Shown: in pieces, positions 42,175 through 51,661 of the stretch
How positions within the stretch are numbered: position 1 is the first letter of the stretch
How the letters are laid out: each line of letters begins with the position of its first letter
NCBI GenBank assembly: GCA_039024315.1
Contig: JBCCQN010000004.1
Location: 72,127 to 136,126, forward strand
Direction of reading: 5' to 3'
DNA: 64,000 nucleotides
DNA from: JBCAWW01 sp039024315
GTDB taxonomy: Bacteria; Bacteroidota; Bacteroidia; J057
Notes under the pieces: model-generated
What the model was told of the DNA's origin: nothing
Database searches by the model: none
What the model saw: the letters and a program-made list of their open reading frames with translations, nothing else
Program-made: the position numbers and the translations under genes

Positions 42175-42837
42175 TGAGGCAACATATATTTTCTCAGGAG
42201 GCATAGGATGCTGTGTCAGTACTCTGATACAGGCCTCAAGGGTTGCTCCGGTAGTGATCACATCATCCACGAGCAGTACATGTCTCGGTGGCATTTTCGC
42301 TAATTGAAATGCTGCCGAGACATTTTTCCATCTAGCTTGGCCCGAAAGCCGTGTCTGGGTCCGGGTATGGTGCCTTCGCACCAAGATGTCCGTTCTCAAC
42401 TCCAAGCCCATCGCCTCTGCCATACCCTTTGCAATTTGTTCGGCTTGATTATAACCTCTTTGCCATTTTCGCCTCCAATGGAGAGGGACAGGGATGATTT
42501 GGGTAGCTGCTTCGCAGAACGCCACCTCTCGTAATTGCTTTCCCCACAAGCTTCCCAGATGCCGCGCCAACATCATAGCATCTTTATATTTGATATGCTG
42601 TACCAAGCGCTGTAAGCGGCCTGCTTTATCAAAGTAGTACATACTCGCCGCCCCATCTAGGGGAATTTTACCGGCTAAGCGATAGTACAATTCATTGTCC
42701 TGAGGCTTCAAGGCGGAGTCATTGCCTTGCATTTGGCCTAAACAATCAAAACAGATCATTTTTTCCTGTATGATCAGATTTTGGCCGCAGCTGTAGCAAC
42801 TTTGGTCTAGAATAAGTGAACTGAGTGCTTTGAACAT
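42151..42837 (-). CDS. comF: ComF-family phosphoribosyltransferase-like protein
   Basis: A 228-residue cytoplasmic protein. The N-terminal CYSCGQ and CFDCLG pairs form a zinc-ribbon; the C-terminal half is a type I PRTase fold with the PRPP loop VLLVDDVITTGAT. ComF proteins contribute to DNA uptake in naturally competent bacteria, though many relatives have other or unknown roles. HWRRKWQRGYNQAEQIAK is a typical ComF segment. The gene overlaps its convergent neighbour by 24 bases. Confidence 0.88.
   Translation of the reverse strand: MFKALSSLILDQSCYSCGQNLIIQEKMICFDCLGQMQGNDSALKPQDNELYYRLAGKIPLDGAASMYYFDKAGRLQRLVQHIKYKDAMMLARHLGSLWGKQLREVAFCEAATQIIPVPLHWRRKWQRGYNQAEQIAKGMAEAMGLELRTDILVRRHHTRTQTRLSGQARWKNVSAAFQLAKMPPRHVLLVDDVITTGATLEACIRVLTQHPMPPEKIYVASLAIARKH
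42507..42523 (+). repeat. Hairpin-AACGC repeat, copy 33
   Basis: Stem CTGC/GCAG, loop TTC, tail AACGCC. Antisense in comF. Confidence 0.55.
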
Positions 42838-43034
42838 TTCGTGCTTTACTACCCTTAGTCTAGTCTGAGGGTAAAAACGTTAAAAATCCAGCTTGATTTT
42901 GTCCCTTTTTGTCGCGATTAACCTTTTCAAAGGACAACTTATTTACTAGTCATAAAGCGATCTCAGGCAAAAGCGTTTATCGTTTGGGTCTTAGCAGATT
43001 CCGTCTTAATTATGCAGCAGCAAAAAGGATCACT

Positions 43035-44261
43035 ATGTTCGAAAAACTTAAAGCCTACGAAAGTCAGGCACCAGAAATTGTATTTCACTGGCAAGATCGC
43101 CAGACCGAAGCCCAAGGTTGGGTAGTCATAAATTCTCTCCGCAATGGTGCCGCTGGTGGTGGCACTCGTATGCGCAAGGGCTGTACCGAACGCGAAGTTG
43201 TTTCGCTGGCCAAGACGATGGAAATTAAGTTTGATGTGTGCGGTCCACCCATTGGGGGTGCTAAGTCAGGGATTGATTTTGATCCCAGGGATCCCCGTAA
43301 GGAAGGCGTTTTGCGACGCTGGTACACTGCCGTAGCCCCCTTATTGAAGCGCTATTATGGTACGGGTGGCGACCTCAACGTTGACGAAGGGCGGGAGGTT
43401 ATCCCGATCACCTATGATTTAGGCGTACACCATCCACAGGAAGGTATTGTCAACGGTTACCTAGCGGCCAATGCCTCTCAGCGTAATCAAACGCTCAGAC
43501 AATTGCGCAATGGGGTCAGCAAAACGGTTACACACGAAAACTATGCACCTACTACAGGCAAAGCGGTCACTATCTCAGATATGGTTACGGGTTACGGAGT
43601 GGCTATGGCTGTGAGGCACTTTTACAAACTTTGGGAACAAGCAGAAGCCAACAAAAGGGTCATTATACAAGGCTTTGGTAATGTGGGAGGTTCTGCCGCT
43701 CTTACCCTTGCTCATGCCGGTTATAAAATCGTCGGAATTATCGATCGAGCAGGCGGTATATTGAGCCCAGAAGGTCTGGGATTAGAAGAAGTCAAGGATC
43801 TTTACTTCGCCCGTGATGGTAACCAGCTCAATCACCCAGATATGATATCATTTGATGAGATCAATCAAAAAATCTGGTCTTGCGGTGCCGAAGTGTTTAT
43901 TCCAGCCGCCGGTTCAAGGCTCGTTTCCAAGGACCAAGCCGAGGCAATGATTACCCATAAGCTAGAAGTGATCTCTTGTGGTGCAAACGTTCCATTTGCA
44001 GATCCGGATATATTTTTGGGTGAAACGGGTACCTTCGTAGATGAGCAAGTTGCTGTCATCCCTGACTTTATCGCCAATTGTGGTATGGCCAGAACCTTTG
44101 CTTATCTCATGGCTCCTAACATTTCGATGGAAGATGAAGCAATCTTTACAGATATTTCGAACACAATTGAGCGAGCTTTACGTAAAACTCGTCAACGCAC
44201 CGAAAATCCTCAAAAACTATGGCAGCATTCACTGGCTTGGGTCTTGGAGGATTTGATGTAA
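43035..44261 (+). CDS. Glu/Leu/Phe/Val dehydrogenase
   Basis: An NAD(P)-dependent amino-acid dehydrogenase of 408 residues. The catalytic region holds PPIGGAKSGIDFDP with the active-site lysine; upstream GAAGGGTRMRKG binds substrate. The Rossmann motif is GFGNVGGSAALTLAHAGYKIVGIID, and the C-terminal CGANVPFADP and DFIANCGMARTF complete the family pattern. Whether it prefers glutamate or a branched-chain amino acid cannot be read off. I start it at MFEKLKAYE; 42 codons upstream are open but lack family character. Confidence 0.93.
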   Translation: MFEKLKAYESQAPEIVFHWQDRQTEAQGWVVINSLRNGAAGGGTRMRKGCTEREVVSLAKTMEIKFDVCGPPIGGAKSGIDFDPRDPRKEGVLRRWYTAVAPLLKRYYGTGGDLNVDEGREVIPITYDLGVHHPQEGIVNGYLAANASQRNQTLRQLRNGVSKTVTHENYAPTTGKAVTISDMVTGYGVAMAVRHFYKLWEQAEANKRVIIQGFGNVGGSAALTLAHAGYKIVGIIDRAGGILSPEGLGLEEVKDLYFARDGNQLNHPDMISFDEINQKIWSCGAEVFIPAAGSRLVSKDQAEAMITHKLEVISCGANVPFADPDIFLGETGTFVDEQVAVIPDFIANCGMARTFAYLMAPNISMEDEAIFTDISNTIERALRKTRQRTENPQKLWQHSLAWVLEDLM

Positions 44262-44316
44262 ATACTTGCAAGTTGTAAGGCTAAGTGCTTACTTCGGCAG
44301 GACGATTGTTATAAAC

Positions 44317-45867
44317 ATGCGCAAATTCTGGATTAGGCTGCTGGGTACTATGTTGATATTGGGCGTTAACTTGTCCCCTCTATCAGCCCAAACACCCCCT
44401 CAGGAGCCTCAACAAACCACTGAGGCAGAGTCAACCTTACATGCGGCACCTCCCGTAGAGCTCGAGCATCAGCCAGAAACGCATGCAGATCAATCACATG
44501 AGGGAGAAGAACATGCAACCGAAGAGGAACATCATTCTCCCAATCCTCTTTCGGTCATCCCTTTTGTAGTATTGCTTATCTTGATTGCCACTGGGCCAGT
44601 CTTCTTTTCTCATTTTTGGCATCACAATTATAAATATATCGCTCCTGGTCTGGGACTGATCACCTTGCTATATTATTTGATCGGACTGCACAACCCGCAC
44701 GAGCCTGCCCATGCCTTAGCCGAATACGTTTCTTTTATCGCTCTTTTGGCTCCGCTTTACATTGCTTCAGGCGGGATCTTATTGCAGATTGACCGGGAGG
44801 GTACGCCTTTGGCGAACGTTTCCCTCTTGCTTATTGGGGCGGCAATATCAAACATCATCGGCACTACAGGGGCATCTATGCTATTAATCCGGCCATTTAT
44901 TCGCCTCAATCGCGATCGCCTCAAACCTTACCATATTATCTTCTTTATTTTCATGGTGAGCAATGTAGGAGGCTCCCTGACTCCTATTGGAGACCCACCC
45001 CTATTCTTAGGATTCTTGAAAGGAGTACCCTTTAGTTGGACTTTTAATTATGTCCTGCCAGAATGGATTTTTGCGCTCGTCCTGTTAGCTATCATTTTTT
45101 ACTTCTTTGACCGTAAAAACGCCACCGATCTGGATAAAGTCGAATCCATCTATTCTGGTAAAATTAGGATTACTGGTACACGTAACTTCTTTTGGCTGGG
45201 AGTGATCGTCGCTGCTGTATTTCTCGATCCAAATGTGATTGACTGGGTGCCCGCTATTACCTATCACGGAACCAAGTTTTCCTTCCTTCGGGAAATTATT
45301 CAGTTGAGTGCTGGAGCAGCTAGCTATTTCTTGGCGGACAAAAAAGCACTTAGAGGCAATGAATTTACCTTCGAACCGATCGGAGAGGTAGTCTATCTAT
45401 TTGCGGGGATATTTTTTGCGATGATGCCAGCGCTGCAGTTGATAGGTGAGTTTGCAGCCAGTGATACTGGTAAATCCTTCTTCACAGTCAACTCTATGTA
45501 TTGGATCACCGGTTCTCTCTCTGGTTTCCTAGATAATGCCCCTACTTATGTCAACTTCTTATCGGCCTCTCTAGCCAAATTTGACCTTAGCGTAAGCAAC
45601 ATTGCCGATGTAAAAGCCTTCGCGGCAGGTACCAGCCCGGCGGGACTAATCACCCAATCCTACCTCAAGGCAATCTCGGTCGCAGCTGTATTTTTTGGTG
45701 CATTGACCTACATCGGTAACGGTCCAAACTTCATGGTCAAAGCCATTGCAGAAGAACGTGGAGTAGAAATGCCAAGCTTTTTCGGTTACATCATAAAGTA
45801 CAGCCTTGTCATACTGATGCCCGTTCTTCTATTGACTTGGTTAGTATTCTTTGTCTGGCTGGGCTAA
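44317..45867 (+). CDS. NhaD-like Na+/H+ antiporter
   Basis: A 516-residue inner-membrane protein of the ion-transporter superfamily. After a signal-like first helix comes an acidic, His-rich segment (about 25-75, with EEHATEEEHH) that probably faces the periplasm. About twelve hydrophobic helices follow, with family-type reentrant motifs VSNVGGSLTPIGDPPLFLG and LSGFLDNAPTYVNFL. Such sequences mark the NhaD/citrate-transporter-like UMF2 family, usually Na+/H+ antiport. The ATG at 44317 begins a normal leader; the frame is open 17 codons further upstream. Confidence 0.85.
   Translation: MRKFWIRLLGTMLILGVNLSPLSAQTPPQEPQQTTEAESTLHAAPPVELEHQPETHADQSHEGEEHATEEEHHSPNPLSVIPFVVLLILIATGPVFFSHFWHHNYKYIAPGLGLITLLYYLIGLHNPHEPAHALAEYVSFIALLAPLYIASGGILLQIDREGTPLANVSLLLIGAAISNIIGTTGASMLLIRPFIRLNRDRLKPYHIIFFIFMVSNVGGSLTPIGDPPLFLGFLKGVPFSWTFNYVLPEWIFALVLLAIIFYFFDRKNATDLDKVESIYSGKIRITGTRNFFWLGVIVAAVFLDPNVIDWVPAITYHGTKFSFLREIIQLSAGAASYFLADKKALRGNEFTFEPIGEVVYLFAGIFFAMMPALQLIGEFAASDTGKSFFTVNSMYWITGSLSGFLDNAPTYVNFLSASLAKFDLSVSNIADVKAFAAGTSPAGLITQSYLKAISVAAVFFGALTYIGNGPNFMVKAIAEERGVEMPSFFGYIIKYSLVILMPVLLLTWLVFFVWLG
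44804..44822 (+). repeat. Hairpin-AACGC repeat, variant copy 34
   Basis: Stem CGCC/GGCG, loop TTT, tail AACGTTTC. Sense strand in the antiporter gene. Confidence 0.4.
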
Positions 45868-45950
45868 TTCGAACCTACTAAATGTAAGTTTTTTTGGATA
45901 TCAGCCAGCAACTCCAATAATTGGGTTTTAACTTGCTATTGGCGCATTTT

Positions 45951-46066
45951 AAGTACTTAGATCATAGTACTCAGCATTAAGACCTAGAATAAGTATACTA
46001 TATGGTTCAGGGAGACCCCTTTTCTCTATACTAAATACTTTTTACTCTGTACTTAAATACCTATCC
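45951..46066. repeat. Long intergenic repeat, copy B
   Basis: AAGTACTTAGATCATAGTAC with the following TCAGCATTAAGACC matches copy A at 13335-13370. CTCTATACTAAATACTTTTT and CTGTACTTAAATAC form the second half. It fills the gap before the AsmA-like gene. Confidence 0.5.
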
Positions 46067-46084
46067 TCTGCAAGCAAAATTGAT

Positions 46085-49000
46085 ATGAAAAAGCTTCTGC
46101 GCATACTTTTTATAGTAGTAGCATTATTTGTAGGTGCCTTAGCGGCTGCCCCCTTTTTGTTTAAGGACAAAATCAACGCCCTCATTCAGGACACCGCTAA
46201 CGAAAATTTGGTAGGCACCTTTTATTTTAGCGAGTTGGACCTCTCCTTTTTTCGCAACTTCCCCAATGTTAGAGTTGCTATGCAAGACTTTGGCTTAGTC
46301 AATGATACCCCTTTTGAGGGCGACACCTTAGCACAGGGTAAGGAAGTATCTCTAGTGGTCAATTTGATGAGCGTCATTGGCGCAGGGCCAATGGAGATCA
46401 AGCAGTTGATTCTTGATAAGCCTAAAATTCGTGTCAAAGTCAAAGAGGACGGCAAAGCCAATTATGATATCGTTCGCGAGAGCGAAACTCCCCCCGAAAC
46501 CAAAAGCAGTAGTAATACCAACTTCCAGATAGCACTACAAGCTTACGAAATCATCGATGGTGAGCTGGATTATGAAGATGCGAGTTTGCCCATGCATGCC
46601 CATATCAGCGGCCTGCAACACAAGGGCAAGGGAGATTTTAGCGCTACCATCTATGAGCTAACAACTCAAACAGAAACCGATAAAGTACTTGTAGACTACG
46701 ATGGTACCACTTACCTCAATAATCCTAAGATTGGGGGGGAAGTCAACCTCAAAATTGATGTCAGCAATGATTTAGCGATCGATTTTCTACAAAATGAAAT
46801 TCGCATCAATGATTTAGCCTTGGAGTTTGACGGCAATATGCAGATGCCAGGCGATGATATACAACTAGACCTTAACTACGCTACCAAGCAGACAACATTT
46901 CGCAGTATACTTTCTCTTGTGCCAGGGGTCTATACCGCCGACTTTGCCAAGCTTAAAACTGAAGGTGATTTGGTATTCAAGGGCTTTGTAAAAGGTACTT
47001 ACAATGATGTTCGCATTCCGGGCTTTGGTTTAGATCTTGCGGTGCAGAACGGTTTTCTCCAATATCCGGATTTGCCTACACCCGTTTCTAATGTGCAGAT
47101 GGATCTTAAGCTGGATTGTCCTGATGGTAATCTAGAGCAGCTACTAATAGATCTCCGAAAGCTCCATGCAGATCTCGGCAATAATCCCATTGATGCCAAT
47201 GCTCAAGTCAAAGGACTAGAAAATATGAGCATCGATGGCAACGTGAAGGCAGATCTCAACTTAGGGGAAATCAGTGAGATTTTTCCACTCGAGGGTACTG
47301 CGCTCAAAGGCCAATTTGCAGTAGATGCTAATGCCAAAGGAATCTATAATGAAGCGACTGGGCGTTTCCCGCAGGTGAACGCAAAAATGAACCTAGACGA
47401 TGGCTACATTAAAAATGATGAGTACCCAGCAGAATTAAGTGAATTCAGCTTCCATGGTAGCCTAGTTGACCAAGATGGTAGCCTGAGCAGCGCAGTATTA
47501 GATATTCCCGATTTCCACTTACTCATGGATGGAGAGCCCATCGATGGCAGCGTGTTTGTGCAAAATTTTGATGATCCCTTTTATAGACTCAAGGCTAAAG
47601 GAAGGCTTGATCTCGAAAAAGTCATGCAAATTTATCCCATCGACAGTATGACCCTCAGAGGTATTATTGATCTCAGCAATTTTGAGACCGAGGGCCGTTA
47701 CTCTGATCTTGAGGCAGAACGCTACGATATATTGCAAGCGAGCGGCAGCGCTGAGGTAAAGAATTTGTATTATTCCGACCTTTGGTACGTGCAGCCAGGC
47801 TTTGCCATTGACCAAGGCAGTGCAGACTTTACGGCCGATAAACTTGTGCTGCGTAGTGTCAAAGGGAAACTTGGCCAGAGCGATTTTAGCGGGCAAGGAT
47901 ATATCGACAACTATCTGGCCTACGGCTTGATGCCCAATCAGCCCTTGGGCGGGAATCTGACCCTCAGTTCCAACCGACTCGATGTCAATGAGTGGATGGG
48001 GGAAGAAACTGAATCTAGCGATGAAAGTACGACCAATACGGAGGCGGAGCCTTGGGAAGTAATCCCAGTACCAGACTACCTCAACATGACCATCCAAGCC
48101 AGCGCCAAAGAAGTCATTTACGATGACCTCACGCTCAAAGGCTTTAGCGGCAAAATCAACGTCGCTGAGGAACAAATGAGCATGGAAAATATCAAGTTCG
48201 ATATGTTTGGCAGCCAAGTAGGTATGAATGGACTTTATGAGACCACCAATCTCAAGCAGCCTACCTATAACTTTTATCTCGACATCTCAGACTTGAGCGT
48301 AGATGATGCTTACCAATATTTTAGCCCTGTGCAAGCTTTTGCCCCCGCTTTGGAGTTTCTCAATGGTATCGCAAATACAGAGTTGGGGATCAAAGGCCGT
48401 CTGAAGGAGGATATGTCTCCAATCCTGGAAGATTTATACAGCCTTGGTTCCTTCCAACTCAAGCAAGGCGAATTTAAAGAAGCGCCTATGTTTACGGCTC
48501 TGGCAGATCGTACAAAGCTGAGCGCCCTACGTAATTTTAACTTTGAAGACGTACAAGGAAAGTTTGAAATTGAAAATGGTTATTTAATAGTCGCGCCCAT
48601 TGACTTAGAATATCAAGGCGTTAAACTTACCCTCAGTGGCCGCCAAAGTCTTGCGGGCAATCTAGATTATAAAGTTAGCATAGACGCCCCATCAGGTAGC
48701 GTAGGAGAGCAAGCGTTCCAGGCACTGGCTAACCTAAGTGGTGGAGCTATACAAACAAGCGATAGAGTGGTGGTAAATCTACTAGTAGGTGGTACTTCAA
48801 AAGCTCCACTAATCAGTGGCGCCGGCGGTGGTACAGGAGATGCCGTCAAGGATCAAGCTTTAGAGCTAGCGGAAGACAAACTGAAAGAACAGACAGGTTT
48901 AGAGGTAGATTTGAATAAAGATAGTCTTAAAGCTCAAGCCGATCAGGCTAAACAACAAGCGATCGATAGTGCCCAAAGGGCTTTAGATATCGCCAAGCAG

Positions 49001-49168
49001 CAAGCGAAGGACTCTTTGGAAAGATTATCCAATCAAGCAAAAAAAGAAGCTGAGCAAGCCCTCGAAGACCAAGCGAGGGAACAGTTAGGCGACTCAGTAG
49101 TCAACAAACTTAAAGACCTTAAGGATAAGTTTGGCTTCCCTAAAAAGAAGAAAAAAGACAAGAACTAG
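46085..49168 (+). CDS. AsmA-family envelope protein
   Basis: A 1027-residue protein anchored in the inner membrane by its N-terminus (LLRILFIVVALFVGALAAAPFLF). The long middle region is a repeating beta structure of the AsmA/TamB-like bridge type, with LKTEGDLVFKGFVKGTYNDV and similar units. The AsmA C-terminal domain reaches about residue 930 (DLEYQGVKLTLSGRQSLAGNLDYKVSID). A last ~100 residues form a Lys/Gln/Ala-rich coiled coil ending in a basic PKKKKKDKN tail. Such proteins carry phospholipids across the periplasm or help outer-membrane assembly. The coiled-coil tail is an extra not seen in E. coli AsmA. Confidence 0.85.
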   Translation: MKKLLRILFIVVALFVGALAAAPFLFKDKINALIQDTANENLVGTFYFSELDLSFFRNFPNVRVAMQDFGLVNDTPFEGDTLAQGKEVSLVVNLMSVIGAGPMEIKQLILDKPKIRVKVKEDGKANYDIVRESETPPETKSSSNTNFQIALQAYEIIDGELDYEDASLPMHAHISGLQHKGKGDFSATIYELTTQTETDKVLVDYDGTTYLNNPKIGGEVNLKIDVSNDLAIDFLQNEIRINDLALEFDGNMQMPGDDIQLDLNYATKQTTFRSILSLVPGVYTADFAKLKTEGDLVFKGFVKGTYNDVRIPGFGLDLAVQNGFLQYPDLPTPVSNVQMDLKLDCPDGNLEQLLIDLRKLHADLGNNPIDANAQVKGLENMSIDGNVKADLNLGEISEIFPLEGTALKGQFAVDANAKGIYNEATGRFPQVNAKMNLDDGYIKNDEYPAELSEFSFHGSLVDQDGSLSSAVLDIPDFHLLMDGEPIDGSVFVQNFDDPFYRLKAKGRLDLEKVMQIYPIDSMTLRGIIDLSNFETEGRYSDLEAERYDILQASGSAEVKNLYYSDLWYVQPGFAIDQGSADFTADKLVLRSVKGKLGQSDFSGQGYIDNYLAYGLMPNQPLGGNLTLSSNRLDVNEWMGEETESSDESTTNTEAEPWEVIPVPDYLNMTIQASAKEVIYDDLTLKGFSGKINVAEEQMSMENIKFDMFGSQVGMNGLYETTNLKQPTYNFYLDISDLSVDDAYQYFSPVQAFAPALEFLNGIANTELGIKGRLKEDMSPILEDLYSLGSFQLKQGEFKEAPMFTALADRTKLSALRNFNFEDVQGKFEIENGYLIVAPIDLEYQGVKLTLSGRQSLAGNLDYKVSIDAPSGSVGEQAFQALANLSGGAIQTSDRVVVNLLVGGTSKAPLISGAGGGTGDAVKDQALELAEDKLKEQTGLEVDLNKDSLKAQADQAKQQAIDSAQRALDIAKQQAKDSLERLSNQAKKEAEQALEDQAREQLGDSVVNKLKDLKDKFGFPKKKKKDKN
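46468..46486 (-). repeat. Hairpin-AACGC repeat, variant copy 35
   Basis: Stem TTCGC/GCGAA, loop TCTC, tail CGATA. Antisense in the AsmA-like gene. Confidence 0.4.
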
Positions 49169-49236
49169 AGAAGGCAGAATGCCTCTTGTCGAATATCGCG
49201 CTTTTCGAAATTTTGTATGCTACATTCGACCATCCT

Positions 49237-50739
49237 TCACTGCTTTAGCCATTCAAGAATCACCCCGTAATAATCGCGTTGGTGCTTTTTTGAAAAGATC
49301 CAAGCTTTATAGCTAATGAACTCATTACTCCCTACTTCATAAATACTTTGTTCCAAAAACGCTTCCACCAATACATCCAATTTTTTGTCGATACGAAAAC
49401 TCATATTGCGACAAATAATATGGATAATTTTGATTAGTTGGGCTTCCACCGCATAAGCTTCTTCATTGAGGAGCGCTCGAAACTTACGTTTAAATTCCTT
49501 AAGGCGGTAAGTGGCATAATCCCAATCACGCATTTCCAAACGTAAAATTAGCTCCCCTAGACTAATGGTAAGTTGATAGGATTTGTCGAGCTCAGCAAAG
49601 GTCTCACTATGGAGTAATAGATTGATCTGGGTAGTAGCTTGGGCATATTCTTTTTGGTCGAAATAGAGTCGCGCGAGATTAAATACAATAAACAGATCGT
49701 AAGCAGGAATAGATTCGCGCGGATGTTCCTTTTGGATTTTGAGTAGTAGTTGAATCGCCGCCTCTAGCTTAGCTGTGCCCACAAAATTGAATATCTGGCC
49801 TTGATAGTAAGTCCAGATATATTGATGGTAAAGCAATTGATTATACTCCTGTAAAGCATTGCCTAGCTCTTCAGTATATCGCTGGGACGCCTCAAAACGC
49901 CGATTTTTGGCCAAGGTATTGACGATCCATGAGAGGATCACCACTTTTTCTTTATGATTTGCGGCGTTAAAAACTCCTTTTTCTCTATACTCCCGATAGC
50001 TTTCGATCAGGTAGCTTTCTAAGGTTTTGAAGTCTTTTTTCCCAAGTAGTGCTTCGCGAACGCATTTATTGATTTTGAGTTTGACACCAGCATCCTGTAG
50101 TTGTTGCGGCAACAATTCGAGTGAACTTTGAATTTGATTTAAGGCTTCCGTAAGCTGTTGATTGCGGCCGTCAAAATTATTGCGTTTTAGCCGTTGCGAG
50201 ATCAATTGTAACAGATCTTCAATTTTCTGCTTTTCTAAATATGCTTGTAGTAGATTATTTTTATAACTGATCACCTCTTCCAAGTCCACTTCTCTGGTAT
50301 AATTGGCCAGATGCTGCAGCTCTTCACAAATGGAGATTTCTAAGTCAAGAAAGCCCATCTTCATGGCTTGTTTGGCAGCTTTAAGATAATACTCATGACT
50401 AGTCTTGTATTCTGTCTTCAACAAAAAGATACGCGCTAAGGTATTGTAGCGTAATACTTTAACTCTTTCATCAAGGATATGATGCTGGAGCAATAAACTC
50501 CTTTCCAAATCAATGACTAATCTATGCTTGAGCCGGTAATATGCATTTGCATTATTTTTTCCGTATAGCTTTTCAATTAATGCCTTATCGCCTTCTTCAA
50601 ATTTTCCAGATCTTAATAAATCAAAAAGATCAACTAGTTTTTTATCGTACTTAGCAGACTGAATTCGATCCGTAAAAAGCCTAAATCCTCGGATTTCCTC
50701 TTTATTCAACGATCGAATCATTCTGCTGAGTAACTTCAT
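49237..50739 (-). CDS. Helical-repeat protein of unknown function, paralogue B
   Basis: A 500-residue, largely helical cytoplasmic protein. The N-terminus (MKLLSRMIRSLNKEEIRGFRLF, then KLVDLFDLLRSGKFEEGDKALIEKLYG) makes a helical bundle; from about residue 90 TPR-like pairs follow (LARIFLLKTEYKTSHEYYLKAAKQAMKMG is one). It resembles paralogue A (39489-40922) in plan though clearly diverged. The gene convergently ends 68 bases after the AsmA-like gene. I know no function; a scaffold or signalling role is a guess. Confidence 0.65.
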   Translation of the reverse strand: MKLLSRMIRSLNKEEIRGFRLFTDRIQSAKYDKKLVDLFDLLRSGKFEEGDKALIEKLYGKNNANAYYRLKHRLVIDLERSLLLQHHILDERVKVLRYNTLARIFLLKTEYKTSHEYYLKAAKQAMKMGFLDLEISICEELQHLANYTREVDLEEVISYKNNLLQAYLEKQKIEDLLQLISQRLKRNNFDGRNQQLTEALNQIQSSLELLPQQLQDAGVKLKINKCVREALLGKKDFKTLESYLIESYREYREKGVFNAANHKEKVVILSWIVNTLAKNRRFEASQRYTEELGNALQEYNQLLYHQYIWTYYQGQIFNFVGTAKLEAAIQLLLKIQKEHPRESIPAYDLFIVFNLARLYFDQKEYAQATTQINLLLHSETFAELDKSYQLTISLGELILRLEMRDWDYATYRLKEFKRKFRALLNEEAYAVEAQLIKIIHIICRNMSFRIDKKLDVLVEAFLEQSIYEVGSNEFISYKAWIFSKKHQRDYYGVILEWLKQ

Positions 50740-50833
50740 CTCCTAAAATTAACCGTTTGTACAATATTTTACTACAAACTTAACTTATTTAGTATTTTGA
50801 AATATATACTACCAATACATTAGCCAAATTGAC

Positions 50834-51247
50834 ATGAAAAGCCGATTAATCAGCTTAATTCCCTTACTATCATTCTATGTTCTTACGGCCCAAAATCTTG
50901 ACATTGCCTCAAATCCAGTTCCGCTTGCATCTAATGCCGAGTATGTTTTAGCAGTTTCTGCTCAGTCTCCCCCTTTCCGGCAAGGCTCCGGCCTCGACAA
51001 TGATGGTCCAGAGGCCGCATTGAGACAAGATGGCTTCAATGATCCAGTTTCAAATGCGAGCAATGCCGAAATCTTGCTGGCAGATGCCCTGCCCATCGCA
51101 CACCCCCAAAGTCAGCAAAACGGAGATAGCCTATCTTCTAGCAATGCATCAGCACCCCAAAGGCAAGCTGGAGGGGGCAAAGGGGTTACAGTGGTGATAT
51201 GGCCGACGCGAGATTCCAGTTCAACCGATGAACCTGGTTCTAAATGA
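50834..51247 (+). CDS. Short exported protein, Ser/Asn-rich
   Basis: A 137-residue open frame with a plausible signal peptide (MKSRLISLIPLLSFYVLTAQN). The mature part is low in structure and rich in Ser, Asn, Pro and Ala. A weak internal duplication is seen: NPVPLASNAEYVLAVSA and DPVSNASNAEILLADA. It diverges from paralogue B across 94 bases. It may be a real small secreted protein or the remnant of a longer one. Confidence 0.45.
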   Translation: MKSRLISLIPLLSFYVLTAQNLDIASNPVPLASNAEYVLAVSAQSPPFRQGSGLDNDGPEAALRQDGFNDPVSNASNAEILLADALPIAHPQSQQNGDSLSSSNASAPQRQAGGGKGVTVVIWPTRDSSSTDEPGSK

Positions 51248-51305
51248 TAAACTATGAGGCCTACTGAGATAGTAAGCGTCTTGAGTAGCCGTTTCAAAAG
51301 AGCTA

Positions 51306-51327
51306 GAATAAGCGTTCTGCGCAGCAG
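51306..51327 (-). repeat. Hairpin-AACGC repeat, copy 36
   Basis: Intergenic copy: stem CTGC/GCAG, loop TGC, tail AACGCTTATTC. Confidence 0.7.
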
Positions 51328-51379
51328 CCTACCCAAAAAACTTATCCCAATCCGCTAAGCAAATCTATCAGTATTTTTA

Positions 51380-51398
51380 TACCTGCGGTGAACGCTTA
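51380..51398 (+). repeat. Hairpin-AACGC repeat, copy 37
   Basis: Intergenic copy: stem ACC/GGT extended by a T-G pair, loop TGC, tail AACGCTTAG. Confidence 0.5.
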
Positions 51399-51661
51399 GT
51401 AGGGCCAGATAGCTTTATCAAGCTTCGTACTGCTCTTCTGATTAGACCTTTTAGAGGCGGCCAATCTAGGTCCTATAATTGAGAGCTCGCGCCGATCTTT
51501 AGCATTGGCAAAAAAGCAAATTGATAAGGCGTGATAAAGCGTGGATTATCAGTCAATAAGGCCTAGTTTTCCCAAGCTTTATCCCTATGTTTTTTGGGCA
51601 TTTTTGCGTATATTTGATAGCTATATAGCAGGCTATATTTTCAACGCATTTATACCAAAAA

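Larger units (their letters stand above)
51248..51661. other. Intergenic region upstream of gyrB
   Basis: No gene is apparent in these 414 bases. It holds two hairpin-AACGC repeats (51306-51327 and 51380-51398) and the probable gyrB promoter. A TATATTTG sequence at 51609-51616 fits the -7 consensus TAnnTTTG, but the -33 box at the right distance is poor. Confidence 0.5.

Noticed and set aside
43865..44077. Antisense frames in the dehydrogenase and other genes
   Set aside because: They mirror the codon pattern of the real genes and show no independent features.
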